Shown: positions 29,024 to 37,929, counted from the first letter of the stretch. The stretch is DNA of 64,000 nucleotides from Actinomyces sp. Marseille-P3109 (GCF_900323545.1 NZ_OOHN01000008.1:1541144-1605143); one strand, 5' to 3'. Program-made: numbers and translations. Notes: generated by a model from the letters alone, not told the origin.

Positions 29024-30106
29024 ATGAGCAGCCGTGTGGATACTCGAACCAGCACCTCAGGCACACCGGGAACGCCGATCAGGCGCCGCTCCCTCATGAC
29101 CCTGGCCGGCCTTGGCCTGCTGTCACCGACGATCCTGTCGGCCTGCTCGTCGCGTTCGGGCAAGGCCTCGTCCAGCGGGACGGGCGGGCACATCGACACC
29201 CTGCGCGTCCACGTCCCCACCACCCTGGCCTATATGGCGCCGATGACGCTGTTCGGCGGCCAGGGCAAGCTGGCCCCGACGATCGGCAAGGCCACGGTGG
29301 AGAACTGGTCGAGCATCGATGCCATGAGGACGCTGCTCATGCAGAAGCAGACGGACCTGGCCGCCACCCCCTCCTACGCGGCCGCGAACCTGTTCAACAA
29401 GGGCGTGCCGCTGCGCCTGGTGGCGATGCAGGTGTGGGGCATGCTCTACGTCGTCGGCCCCGAGGGGTCCTCGGAGCAGGGCCTCGAGGCCCTGCGCGGG
29501 AAGACGGTGGCCGTCCCCATGCCGAACAACATGCCCGATCTCGTCTTCCGCTACCTGCTCGGCCAGAAGGGCTGGGACACGGGCACAGACCTGACGATCC
29601 AGAACTACACCGACGGCCAGGAGGCCCTGTCCAACCTGCTGGCGGGCAACGCCGACTTCGCGGTCCTGCCCGAGCACGCGGCCAGCGCCGGACTGGCCAA
29701 GGCCAAGCAGCAGGGCAAGACCCTGGAGCGGACGGCCGACCTCCAGCAGGTGTGGGCAGAGGTGACAGGCGGCGAGGCGAAGTTCCCCATGGCCGGACTG
29801 GTCATGCCCCAGGAGATCACGGACTCGAACCCCCAAGCGGTCGGAGCGGTGCTCAATGAGGTGGAGGCCTGCATCGCGGCCACCAACGCGATGGCTGAGG
29901 AGACCGTCAACGCCATCTCCCAGAAGACCGAGGTCCCCGCACCGGTCGTCACCGAGGTGATCCCCCGCCTCCAGCTGAACCTGGTTCCGGCGGCCCAGGC
30001 CAAGGACCAGCTCGTCGACTTCTACACCCGTCTGTCCACTCTCAACCCGGACATCGTCGGCGGCAAGATGCCAGCCGACGACTTCTACCTGAAAGACCCG
30101 CGGTGA
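29024..30106 (+). CDS. ABC transporter substrate-binding lipoprotein (NMT1/SsuA-like)
   Basis: 360 aa. The N-terminus has RRRSLMTLAGLGLLSPTILSACSS: twin arginine plus hydrophobic stretch plus lipobox LSAC (Cys ~42). The mature part resembles the NMT1/SsuA solute-binding family: VHVPTTLAYMAPMTLFGGQGKL and two-lobe body with ALRGKTVAVPMPNNMPDLVFRYLL. Partner of the adjacent ATPase and permease. Confidence 0.9.
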   Translation: MSSRVDTRTSTSGTPGTPIRRRSLMTLAGLGLLSPTILSACSSRSGKASSSGTGGHIDTLRVHVPTTLAYMAPMTLFGGQGKLAPTIGKATVENWSSIDAMRTLLMQKQTDLAATPSYAAANLFNKGVPLRLVAMQVWGMLYVVGPEGSSEQGLEALRGKTVAVPMPNNMPDLVFRYLLGQKGWDTGTDLTIQNYTDGQEALSNLLAGNADFAVLPEHAASAGLAKAKQQGKTLERTADLQQVWAEVTGGEAKFPMAGLVMPQEITDSNPQAVGAVLNEVEACIAATNAMAEETVNAISQKTEVPAPVVTEVIPRLQLNLVPAAQAKDQLVDFYTRLSTLNPDIVGGKMPADDFYLKDPR

Positions 30107-30876
30107 GTCCGCACCGGTCGTCAGCCGTCAGACGGTGGCGCGCCCGCCTCCTGTGGTGGGCCGGAATCGGCCTGGCGATCCTCATCTGGTACTGGGCCGC
30201 CCTGGACCAGCCCGAGTACGCAATGCCCGGCCCGGAGTCGACCTGGCACGCCTTCCTGGGTCTCATCGACGACGGCGACCTGGGCTGGACACTGTGGCTC
30301 ACCCTCTCCAGAGCGGTCATCGGACTGGGGCTGTCCTGCCTCATCGGCATCCCGACCGGCTGGGCGCTGGGAACCTGGACCTGGCTGCGCGAGCTGCTGG
30401 ACTCCTGGGTGCAGGTCCTCATGGCGGTACCCCCGATCGTGCTGGTCGTGGTCGGGATGATCTGGCTCGGACCGACGGCGGGAGTCGTCATCCTGGTGGT
30501 CACCCTGGTCACGCTGCCCCTGCTGGTGGCCTCCATGCGCGACGCGGTCCTCAACGTCGACGGCGACCTGCTGGAGATGGCGACAGTCTTCTCCAAGTCC
30601 CGCCCCTGGACGATCCGCAGGGTCATTCTGCCCGCGGTGGCGCCACCGGTACTGTCTGCCCTGACGGTTGCCGTCGGTCAGTCCGTGAGGGTCACGGTCA
30701 TGGCCGAGCTCCTGAGCACTCCGACGGGGCTCGGGGCCGAGGTCCAGCAGGCGCGCACCAATCTGGAGACGGCCGATGTATTCGCCCTGTCCGCCATGAT
30801 GGCCGCGCTGACGCTGGTGCTCGAGCTGTGCCTTCTGCGGCCGCTGCGCCGGCGCCTCATGGTCTGGTCGTCGTAG
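30103..30876 (+). CDS. ABC transporter permease (SsuC-like)
   Basis: 257 aa, GTG start overlapping the previous stop (GTGA). About six hydrophobic segments, e.g. LLWWAGIGLAILIWYWAAL (residues ~14-32) and VLVVVGMIWLGPTAGVVILVV. The cytoplasmic coupling loop is DLLEMATVFSKSRPWTIRRVILPAVAPPV. Together with the two preceding genes it makes a complete SsuABC-type importer. Confidence 0.92.
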   Translation: MSPHRSSAVRRWRARLLWWAGIGLAILIWYWAALDQPEYAMPGPESTWHAFLGLIDDGDLGWTLWLTLSRAVIGLGLSCLIGIPTGWALGTWTWLRELLDSWVQVLMAVPPIVLVVVGMIWLGPTAGVVILVVTLVTLPLLVASMRDAVLNVDGDLLEMATVFSKSRPWTIRRVILPAVAPPVLSALTVAVGQSVRVTVMAELLSTPTGLGAEVQQARTNLETADVFALSAMMAALTLVLELCLLRPLRRRLMVWSS

Positions 30877-30967
30877 TCCTGACGGCGACCACAGTCCGCA
30901 TACCAGTCCATCCCATAAACCAGTCCACCGATCACAATCCTCACCATCCACTACCGAAGGAGCACAC

Positions 30968-31336
30968 ATGTCCGCATCCCCTTCCACACCAGTCACTGAG
31001 TCCCTGTTCCAGCTCAGGCTCAACGACGCCCTGCCCATCTCGAAGGAGGCCACCACCTCACGCGTCGTCGTCAACAACGACGTCCTGCGCACTGTCATCT
31101 TCACCTTCGACGCCGGTCAGCTCCTCACCGAGCACGCCTCCCCTCGCGCCGTGGTCGTCACGCTCCTGGAGGGCGAGATGGACTTCTCCATCGGCGAGCG
31201 CACCGAGCGGATGACCGCCGGGGACGTCATCTATCTGGCCCCCGGAGACCGTCACGCGCTGACAGCCGTGACGGAGTGCCGTATGCAGCTGGTTATGGTC
31301 GATGTCGACAAGGTTGGAGCCGCGTCGGCGAAGTAG
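30968..31336 (+). CDS. Small cupin-domain protein
   Basis: 122 aa single cupin barrel: motif 1 region with HASPRAVVVTLLEGEMDFSIGE and motif 2 with GDVIYLAPGDRHALTAVTECRMQLVMV. The metal-ligand His residues HxS and the GDRHA histidine are present. Start ATG 30968 has a GAAGGAG site. Last gene of the methyltransferase/ABC operon; it may sequester or modify the imported ligand. The terminator follows at 31402. Confidence 0.88.
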   Translation: MSASPSTPVTESLFQLRLNDALPISKEATTSRVVVNNDVLRTVIFTFDAGQLLTEHASPRAVVVTLLEGEMDFSIGERTERMTAGDVIYLAPGDRHALTAVTECRMQLVMVDVDKVGAASAK

Positions 31337-31401
31337 CAGAAGCAGCACAGACAAGGCACCACAGCCGACGACGACGCCGACCGACAGGCCGTCAGCCACG
31401 A

Positions 31402-31450
31402 CGAGGGGTGGGTGCGCACAGCGATGATCGCTGTGCGCACCCACCCCTCG
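31402..31450 (+). terminator. Strong terminator after the cupin gene
   Basis: Perfect 22-bp stem (arms 31402-31423 and 31429-31450, ATGAT loop) followed by TTCTT. Confidence 0.85.
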
Positions 31451-31908
31451 TTCTTGTGACATCCGCAAAATCAGTGGCCTCGGCCCGGGACCTCACCGTA
31501 CCGGGTCACGCCCTCCTCACCCGGAGCATCACGCGCAGTGTCGCGCCTCACGCAGAACTGACGAAGAGCAGGCTTGGTAAGCCATCTCACGAACCTTTGT
31601 AGGAAAACTAAACCTTCCGACAGTTAGGTTGTGGGTGCCCGAGATCTTGGCGTGACTCGCTTCCCACACCGTGGCATAGGCCGGACAAGCGTGGCACCAT
31701 CGATTTTAACCGCCTCGAGAACAAGAGAAGACCTGTCCGCATGACAACCTAAAGCCGCACTTCTCGCCGCGATCACACCACATTCTTTTACCCTTCAATA
31801 ATTCCGCCGCTCCCGTCCGCATCGTCTTCCGCCTGCCGCACCACCCAGTAAGGGGTTACCCGTGTCCAGCAAGCCCACACAATTCCATGCACCAGAGAGG
31901 ACCGCCGC
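31451..31908. other. Long leader/promoter region of the glycosyltransferase
   Basis: 458 bases of lower-than-average GC with no gene seen on either strand. It probably holds the promoter and a long 5' untranslated region of the glycosyltransferase. Confidence 0.45.
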
Positions 31909-33042
31909 ATGATCGTCATTACCCTTCTGGTGGGAATCCTATTCTGGATCGGAATTGATATATGGGCCGGTATCACGTCAAAATGGTACAAGGCGGTGGA
32001 ACTCGACCCGAGCATCATCTCCGATGACTTCAGTGTCCTGGTACCGATCTACGGCAACGTCAAGTACCTCCAGAACGCGGACTACCTGCACCCCTATGGC
32101 GATCGGGTGGTCCTGTGCACGACCTCCGGCGAGTCCGAGCAGTTCTACCGCGACCTTGAGGACATCGCCATTCGCTACGGGTTCAGAATCTTCAGGAGCG
32201 AATACGTTCCGCGGAAGGTAGGCCGCAAGCGGAGCACCTCGGGCATCACCCGCGACACCATCGTTCGCGACGCCCTGCTGGCCGCCCCACTCAACTCCTA
32301 CACGGTGTGCCTTGACGCTGACACCACGGCACAGGAGTCCCTGACCCGCATCGTTGGTGCACTGGTGGCACACAAGGCCGACTTCGCCTCAGTCACCATC
32401 GTCCCCCAGAAGAAGGGCCCCTTCATCGTTCAGATGCAGCGTCACGAGTACGTGGTCTCGATGCGCGCCCGCAGGATCATGCCGTGGCTGCTCAGCGGCG
32501 CCCTTCATATCGGCAAGACCGACGTGATGCGCCAGATCATGGCTCGTCACTCGTTGTTCTTCCAGGGCAATGACATCGAGGCCGGCATCATCGGAGATGC
32601 ACTGGGATACAAGGCGGTCCATATTCTTGCGCACGTCAACACCAATGCCCCAGACACGCTGTACGCCTGGTGGCGCCAGCGGATCGCCTGGAGTGGTGGA
32701 TCCTTCCGGCTCTTCATCATCAATTTTCGGTTCGTCTTCCAGCACCCCTTCCTGTGGCTGTACAGCGGCATCGTGGTCATCAGTATGTTCGCGCTCAGGT
32801 GGATTGCCGTGGTTCATCCCGGTTGGACGCTTCTACTGGCCCTGTTCATCTACTACACGGCTATCGTGTGGCTGCACTGGGACCACGGGAACAAGTGGCT
32901 CATCTTCCAGCCCTTCTACTGCCTCTTCGTCAGTCTTATCGTGGTGCCCATTGGGGTGGCGTACTATTTCAAAATGGCAATTCCTGAGCGTAACTTCGGA
33001 GTCATTCGTCCCAAGCGCACGGAGCTCGTGACCGCCAGCTGA
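31909..33042 (+). CDS. Membrane glycosyltransferase family 2, processive type
   Basis: 377 aa. One N-terminal membrane segment (IVITLLVGILFWIGIDIWAG) precedes the GT-A domain: FSVLVPIYGN (residues ~40-50), nucleotide/metal-binding LDADTT (~135), FQGNDIEAG, and the (Q/R)xxRW-type motif WWRQRIAW, which is characteristic of processive enzymes such as hyaluronan or cellulose synthases. Three hydrophobic segments follow at the C-terminus. It stands alone without other polysaccharide genes. Product unknown; involvement in capsule or surface glycan is inferred. Confidence 0.85.
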   Translation: MIVITLLVGILFWIGIDIWAGITSKWYKAVELDPSIISDDFSVLVPIYGNVKYLQNADYLHPYGDRVVLCTTSGESEQFYRDLEDIAIRYGFRIFRSEYVPRKVGRKRSTSGITRDTIVRDALLAAPLNSYTVCLDADTTAQESLTRIVGALVAHKADFASVTIVPQKKGPFIVQMQRHEYVVSMRARRIMPWLLSGALHIGKTDVMRQIMARHSLFFQGNDIEAGIIGDALGYKAVHILAHVNTNAPDTLYAWWRQRIAWSGGSFRLFIINFRFVFQHPFLWLYSGIVVISMFALRWIAVVHPGWTLLLALFIYYTAIVWLHWDHGNKWLIFQPFYCLFVSLIVVPIGVAYYFKMAIPERNFGVIRPKRTELVTAS

Positions 33043-33089
33043 TCCTGCTGCGACGCCGACGCCGACGAGCCACCGTCACGGACAGGACA

Positions 33090-33138
33090 AAACCGGTGGG
33101 GCCCACCTTCCTCAAGAGAAGGTGGGCCCCACCGGTTT
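33090..33138. terminator. Bidirectional terminator, glycosyltransferase / tig
   Basis: Perfect 21-bp stem (arms 33090-33110 and 33118-33138, CTCAAGA loop), with A/T runs on both sides, between convergent genes. Confidence 0.85.
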
Positions 33139-33178
33139 GCAGCAGCCCCGCCTCAGTGGCGCGACTGCGTCAGGTGGC

Positions 33179-34549
33179 TCACTCGGCGGAGTCGGAGTCG
33201 GCCCCGTCCTCGTCGGCGACCTCAGCGGCGGCAACGGCAGCAGCCTCAGCGGCAGCGGCGGCGTCGTCCTCATCGGAGCCGATATAGGCGGACAGGTCCA
33301 CCGCCTCGCCCTTGGAGTCGACGACCTTGGCCTGGCGCAGCGCCATGGCCAGGGACTTGTTACGGGCGACCTCGGAGACGAAGGCCGGGATCTGCCCGGC
33401 CTGCTGGGCGCCCTGGAGGAACTGGGCGGGCTCCATGCCGTACTGCTGTGCGGTCTGGAAGAGGAACTCGAGGAGCTCATCCTGAGCCACGCCGATCTCG
33501 AGGTCCTCGGCCAGGACGTCGAGGATGATCTGGTCGCGCACGCCGGTGACGATGTCCTCGCGGATCTCCTTGGCATGCTCCTCATCGCCCTCCTTGCCCT
33601 CGGCCCGGAGGTGCTGGGCGATCTCGGCTTCAACGACGGCCTCAGGGACATCGAAGGAGATCTCGCCGCGCAGATGCTCGAGCAGGGCGTCGCGGGCAGC
33701 CACGGCCTGCTCGCCGGTCTTGCGTTCGGTGACCTGCTTGACGAGGTCCTCGCGCAGCTCCTCGACGGTGTCGAACTCGGAGGCGAGCTGGGCGAACTCG
33801 TCGTCGACCTTGGGCAGCTCGCGCTGCTTGACGGCGGTGGCGGTCACGGTGACCTCCGCCTCCTCACCCGCATGCTCACCACCGGCCAGCTCGGTGGTGA
33901 AGGTGGCGGACTCGTCGGTCTTGAGGCCCCGCAGGGCGGTGTCCAGGCCCTTGAGCATGTTGCCCTTGCCGATCTCGTAGGAGACGCCCGAGATGGAGTC
34001 GACCTCCTCGCCGTCGATGACGGCCTTGAGGTCGATGGTGACGAAGTCGCCGGTCTTGGCCTTGCGGCCCACGGACTTCAGGGAGCCGAATCGCGCGCGC
34101 AGGTTGTCCAGCTCGGAGTCGACGTCCTCATCGGTGACCTCGACGGCGTCGACGGTCAGCTCGGTATTGCGCAGCTCCGGCAGCTCGATGACGGGGCGGA
34201 CGGTGACCTCGGCGGTGAAGGCGAGCTGGCCTCCGTTCTCACCGGTGGCGTTGGGCAGCTCGACGACGTCGACCTCGGGCTGGAGCATGGGGACCCGCTC
34301 GGCCTCGGTGATGGCGTCCCGGTAGAAGTCGGAGAGCTTATTGTTGACGGCCTCCTGGATGACGGCTCCGCGGCCGACCCGCTGGTCGATGACCCGGTTG
34401 GGGACGTGGCCGCGGCGGAAGCCGGGAACCTGAATCTGGGAGCCGATCTCCTTGTAGGCGGCATCAAGACTGGGTTTGAGCTCCTCATAGGGGACCTCGA
34501 CGGTCAGCTTGATGCGGCTGGGGTCAAGATTCTCGACAGTGGTCTTCAC
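33179..34549 (-). CDS. tig: Trigger factor (ribosome-associated chaperone)
   Basis: Peptidyl-prolyl isomerase that folds nascent chains at the ribosome exit. 456 aa from the GTG at 34549 (VKTTVENLD), with GGGAG ahead. The ribosome-docking loop is GFRRGHVPN (residues ~40-50), then the PPIase-type domain, then the long helical C-terminal domain. The final ~35 residues are Ala/Glu/Asp-rich and disordered, usual for actinobacterial trigger factors. Confidence 0.95.
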   Translation of the reverse strand: MKTTVENLDPSRIKLTVEVPYEELKPSLDAAYKEIGSQIQVPGFRRGHVPNRVIDQRVGRGAVIQEAVNNKLSDFYRDAITEAERVPMLQPEVDVVELPNATGENGGQLAFTAEVTVRPVIELPELRNTELTVDAVEVTDEDVDSELDNLRARFGSLKSVGRKAKTGDFVTIDLKAVIDGEEVDSISGVSYEIGKGNMLKGLDTALRGLKTDESATFTTELAGGEHAGEEAEVTVTATAVKQRELPKVDDEFAQLASEFDTVEELREDLVKQVTERKTGEQAVAARDALLEHLRGEISFDVPEAVVEAEIAQHLRAEGKEGDEEHAKEIREDIVTGVRDQIILDVLAEDLEIGVAQDELLEFLFQTAQQYGMEPAQFLQGAQQAGQIPAFVSEVARNKSLAMALRQAKVVDSKGEAVDLSAYIGSDEDDAAAAAEAAAVAAAEVADEDGADSDSAE

Positions 34550-34717
34550 GGGGGTTGCTCCCAAGGTCTGAGTTCTGCGGTAACACCGAAGCGTTCGGAG
34601 GTGTTCGGCGGACGCGCGTCTGTGGCGTCAATCCGTGCCATCTTAGGGCAAACGGCCAGTGGGATCGATGATGCGTCCGTACCTGGCGCATGACTCTGGA
34701 CACAGGGTCATCGTCCG

Positions 34718-35017
34718 TCACGGCCTCTCCCCTATCGGCACGCTCCGTCCTCCGACGACGATGGCCGGCCAGGCCCCCTCGATCTGCGCGACCGAGCCGA
34801 TCGCCTCGACGACGCGTGCGTGCACGCCTCGGGCCTCGGCGTCGTCAGAACCCGTGAAACGGACCGTCACCCGAGGCTCACCGCGCACGACGTCGACCTG
34901 AAAGGCCTCCAGAACGGTCGTCCGGCGCACGGCGACCCGTGCGGCGGACTCGACGTCCCCGGGATCGTGCCCAGCCTTGAGCATGGACACCGTGAGAATC
35001 GATCGATACGAGGGCAT
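34718..35017 (-). CDS. Conserved hypothetical protein, 99 aa
   Basis: From the ATG at 35017 (MPSYRSILTVSMLKAGHDPGDVESAARVAV); the longer frame to 35233 overlaps the tRNA-Pro gene and is not credible. -10-like TACGCT lies 6 nt before the ATG. An alpha/beta pattern with a predicted helix-strand repeat (VLEAFQVDVV, PRVTVRFTG) but no motif I recognise. Located between tig and tRNA-Pro. Confidence 0.65.
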   Translation of the reverse strand: MPSYRSILTVSMLKAGHDPGDVESAARVAVRRTTVLEAFQVDVVRGEPRVTVRFTGSDDAEARGVHARVVEAIGSVAQIEGAWPAIVVGGRSVPIGERP

Positions 35018-35112
35018 GCCCTCAGCGTAGAGCCCCGTCCCGCGGTTGCGCCCGCGCGCTCGCCCGGCGCCAGCATTCGCCCGCACGGCACGATCGCCCT
35101 CGGGATGAAGAG

Positions 35113-35186
35113 TCGGGCTGGCGGGATTTGAACCCGCGGCCCCCTGCTCCCAAAGCAGGTGCGCTACCAAACTGCGCCACAGCCCG
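35113..35186 (-). tRNA. tRNA-Pro (anticodon TGG)
   Basis: Complete cloverleaf on the minus strand: acceptor CGGGCTG/CAGCCCG, D-stem GCGC, anticodon stem CCTGC/GCAGG with loop TTTGGGA giving anticodon TGG, T-arm GCGGGTTCAAATCCCGC. CCA is not encoded. Confidence 0.95.
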
Positions 35187-35235
35187 TGACGTGACGAAAG
35201 GGACCGCCGAGGAGGCGGCCCCTTTCGGCTCACAG

Positions 35236-35306
35236 AGCGGGTGACGGGAATCGAACCCGCGCAATCTGCTTGGAAGGCAGAGGCTCTACCATTGAGCTAC
35301 ACCCGC
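35236..35306 (-). tRNA. tRNA-Gly (anticodon TCC)
   Basis: Complete cloverleaf on the minus strand: acceptor GCGGGTG/CACCCGC, D-arm with AGCTCAATGGTAGAGC, anticodon loop CTTCCAA giving TCC, T-arm GCGGGTTCGATTCCCGT. Confidence 0.95.
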
Positions 35307-35340
35307 ATGGATGAAGGGTCCTCACCCTCCACCGGCAGCC

Positions 35341-35505
35341 TCACTGCTCGATGAGGCCCTCCTTGTAGGCCCGCGCCAGACGGCGGGGCACGGAGATCTC
35401 GCGGCCCTGAACGCGGATGGTGTTGAGCTCAGCGAGCTTGGCCTTCCACTGTGAGCGGCGGTTGCGGGTGTTGCTGCGGGACATCTTCCGCTTCGGCACT
35501 GCCAT
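35341..35505 (-). CDS. rpmF: 50S ribosomal protein L32
   Basis: 54 aa: [20 protein letters not shown] is the L32 N-terminal signature. This actinobacterial form lacks the zinc-binding cysteines found in other L32 proteins. It is too short for most ORF cut-offs. The ATG has GAGAGGAGCGGGCCC ahead, giving a good ribosome site. It is followed on the same strand by tRNA-Gly and tRNA-Pro. Confidence 0.93.
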   Translation of the reverse strand: MAVPKRKMSRSNTRNRRSQWKAKLAELNTIRVQGREISVPRRLARAYKEGLIEQ

Positions 35506-35660
35506 GGGCCCGCTCCTCTCTCATAAACCACAGGGATCGGATGACCCCTCGAAACTGGACCGAGGGACACCATAACGACATTGGCGCAGCCGCTTCCAGT
35601 CCATCGCCATATCGTGCCGTGTGACATCGGTCCCGCGTTCCCTCATGCGAGGATCGTCCC

Positions 35661-36446
35661 ATGGCCTTGCCCGCATCTTCCAGCCACCCGTCTCAGACAA
35701 CCTCTGGCCTGCTGACGCTGGCTCACGGCGACCAGCCCGAGATCGACCTGGAGATCAAGAGGTCCCACTTCCTGGCGCGCGCCTGCCGCACGGACTCCAT
35801 GGACGAGGCCCGCGAGTTCATCGCGCGCCTGCGTAGCACCTACCCCGACGCGCGCCACCACTGCTCGGCGATGACGGTCACCGATCTCTCGGATGCTCAG
35901 ACTCCGGTGTCTCTGTCGGCTCCGCCCCAGCCGGCTGAGCGCTCCAACGACGACGGCGAGCCCTCCGGTACGGCGGGCCAGCCCATGCTCGAGGTACTAC
36001 GAGGAACGGGGCTGGCCAACACGACCGTCGTCGTCACCCGTTACTTCGGCGGGACGCTCCTGGGGACCGGCGGGCTGGTGCGCGCCTACTCGGAGGCCAC
36101 CACCCAGGCGCTGGAGCGGGCCTCACGCGTCATCCTGACCCGGCGTCACCTGTGGGACCTGAGAGTCCCGGTCGCCCAGGCCGGGAGGATCGAGGCCGAT
36201 CTGCGTTCCCGGGACAGAGCCGTGGCGGCCGGACCGACTGGGACCAGCAGCGGTCTCGGCGTCACGTCGGCCATCCGGGTGGAGGAGACGATCTGGGGGC
36301 CGACCCACGCGGTCCTCGTCCTGTCCACGTCCAGTGCTGATCCCTCCCTGCTGCAGGAGCCGCTCGCCTCCCTCACCCGGGGTGAAGGCGCTGCCGAGCC
36401 CGCCGGCAGTTGTCTGGTCGAGGTACCCGTGCCGCTGCCGGCGTGA
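35661..36446 (+). CDS. YigZ/IMPACT-family protein
   Basis: 261 aa. Signature motifs are DDGEPSGTAGQPMLEVL (residues ~97-113) and VVVTRYFGGTLLGTGGLVRAYSEA (~120-145), followed by a C-terminal ferredoxin-like domain. Family members have been linked to translation control and stress responses in other organisms. Monocistronic. The ATG has GAGGA close ahead, which could serve as either a ribosome site or a -10 element. Confidence 0.9.
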   Translation: MALPASSSHPSQTTSGLLTLAHGDQPEIDLEIKRSHFLARACRTDSMDEAREFIARLRSTYPDARHHCSAMTVTDLSDAQTPVSLSAPPQPAERSNDDGEPSGTAGQPMLEVLRGTGLANTTVVVTRYFGGTLLGTGGLVRAYSEATTQALERASRVILTRRHLWDLRVPVAQAGRIEADLRSRDRAVAAGPTGTSSGLGVTSAIRVEETIWGPTHAVLVLSTSSADPSLLQEPLASLTRGEGAAEPAGSCLVEVPVPLPA

Positions 36447-36524
36447 CATGCCTGCGACCCGAGCCGGAGGAGACCGCGACGCGACCGGGACATGACCGGA
36501 ATGTGACACGGCCGACCCCCGAAT

Positions 36525-36555
36525 TTGCGGTTCTCCCCGGAACTCGGGGTAGGGT
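36525..36555 (+). promoter_or_regulatory. Candidate promoter of the cys leader/cysK transcript
   Basis: TTGCGG (36525-36530) and TAGGGT (36550-36555), spacer 19 nt, about 110 bases before the leader peptide. The spacing is slightly long, so this is weak. Confidence 0.3.
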
Positions 36556-36663
36556 TTCGGCAACGGCCGGGGCTTCGAACCCGCCCCGGGCCAGATGGCA
36601 AGCAGCCACAAGCAGCTCAGACGCGGGCAGGCGTCGTCACCCGCCCCGAGGACAGGAGGACCC

Positions 36664-36750
36664 ATGATGGCCATGACCGTCATGCGCACCATGTCCCCTG
36701 CGTCCACTGCATTCTTCGTGCCCATGTGTTGCTGCTGCCGGTGTCGGTAG
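36664..36750 (+). CDS. Cysteine-rich leader peptide for cysK attenuation
   Basis: 28-codon frame with an excellent ribosome site (AGGAGG, 4 nt before the ATG). The peptide begins with several Met-containing residues and ends MCCCCRCR, i.e. five Cys among its last seven residues, encoded TGT TGC TGC TGC CGG TGT CGG before the TAG. It lies 245 bases upstream of cysK. In mycobacteria short Cys-rich upstream frames regulate downstream sulfur genes by ribosome stalling at Cys codons; this looks like the same principle. It is far too short for an ordinary gene call and would usually be missed. Confidence 0.85.
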   Translation: MMAMTVMRTMSPASTAFFVPMCCCCRCR

Positions 36751-36994
36751 GGCGCCAGGCCACGAGATCTGTGCGCGTACCGCTGCGCGCATGCCCGGCG
36801 CTCCCGGAGCAGGCGGCGACCCCTGCTGCTTCAGCCGTTCGTTGAACGCAACACGGCTGCTCCCTGACGGACGCGGACCGTCTCTCCCTCATCTTTTTTC
36901 GTTCTCACGAGCTCTCACGGGCCCGGCATCGCCTCGTCTCGCGCCGGCACCGGCGCTGAGGGCTCATCCAACCCGCAACCCGAAGGACACCACT
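36751..36994 (+). promoter_or_regulatory. Attenuator-like leader between the Cys peptide and cysK
   Basis: Non-coding. Contains alternative stems: AGCAGG/CCTGCT (36808-36813 with 36822-36827), CAGCCGT/ACGGCTG (36832-36838 with 36853-36859) and GACGG/CCGTC (36866-36870 with 36878-36882), followed by CATCTTTTTTC with six T residues (36894-36899). The last stem plus T-run resembles a weak terminator about 145 bases after the Cys codons. The pairing logic is inferred. Confidence 0.5.
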
Positions 36995-37924
36995 ATGACG
37001 TACGCATCCGACGCCACCGCGCTGGTCGGCAACACCCCTCTGGTCCGCATCAACCGCGTGACCGATGGTGCACCCGCCACCGTCCTGGCCAAGGTCGAGG
37101 CCTTCGAGCCCGCATCCTCGGTCAAGGACCGCATCGCCCTGTCCATCGTCCGTGCCGCGGAGGAGTCCGGCGCTCTCAAGCCCGGAGGCGCCATCGTGGA
37201 GGCGACCTCCGGCAACACCGGCGTCGGATTGGCCATGGTGGGCGCCGCCCTGGGCTACAAGGTCATCATCACCATGCCCGAGACCATGTCCAAGGAGCGG
37301 CGGGCGATCATGCGCGCCTTCGGCGCCGAGCTGGTGCTGACCACCGAGGGCGGCGTGGCCGGGGCGGTCAAGCGCGCTGAGGAGATCCAGGCGGCCACCC
37401 CCAACTCGATCCTGGCCTCCCAGTTCTCCAACCCCGCCAACCCCAAGGTCCACCGTGAGACCACGGCCCGGGAGATCCTGGAGCAGACCGGGGGCGACAT
37501 CGACGCCTTCGTGGCCGGCATCGGCACCGGAGGGACGCTGACCGGCGTAGGCCAGGTGCTGCGTCAGGAGAAGCCCGGCGTCAAGATCTACGGCGTCGAG
37601 CCCTCCGAGTCCCCGCTGCTCAGCGAGGGCAAGGCCGCACCCCACAAGATCCAGGGACTGGGCCCCAACGTGGTTCCCGAGATCCTCGACCAGGGCATCT
37701 GGGATGAGCTCCTCCACATCGACTCGGAGACCGCCATCACCTACGCCCGCCGTGCCGCAGCGGAGGAGGGCCTCCTTGTGGGGGTCTCCTCGGGTGCCGC
37801 CCTGGCCGCTGCCAGCGAGCTGGCCAAGCGCCCCGAGCTGGAGGGCAAGACCATCGTCACCGTCCTGCCGGACACCGGTGAGCGCTACCTGAGCACGCCC
37901 CTGTACAAGGACTACCTCGACTGA
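36995..37924 (+). CDS. cysK: Cysteine synthase A (O-acetylserine sulfhydrylase)
   Basis: Makes cysteine from O-acetylserine and sulfide with PLP. 309 aa from the ATG at 36995 (GAAGGA ahead); the frame is open upstream into the leader but that sequence is not protein-like. PLP lysine in SSVKDRIA (residue ~45), SGNTGVGLA phosphate/substrate loop, GTGGTLTG glycine-rich loop, and C-terminal TVLPDTGERYLST. cysE is 125 bases downstream. Confidence 0.96.
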   Translation: MTYASDATALVGNTPLVRINRVTDGAPATVLAKVEAFEPASSVKDRIALSIVRAAEESGALKPGGAIVEATSGNTGVGLAMVGAALGYKVIITMPETMSKERRAIMRAFGAELVLTTEGGVAGAVKRAEEIQAATPNSILASQFSNPANPKVHRETTAREILEQTGGDIDAFVAGIGTGGTLTGVGQVLRQEKPGVKIYGVEPSESPLLSEGKAAPHKIQGLGPNVVPEILDQGIWDELLHIDSETAITYARRAAAEEGLLVGVSSGAALAAASELAKRPELEGKTIVTVLPDTGERYLSTPLYKDYLD

Positions 37925-37929
37925 CGGCT

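Noticed and set aside
35018..35233. Longer frame of the 99-aa gene
   Set aside because: It runs through the tRNA-Pro gene.
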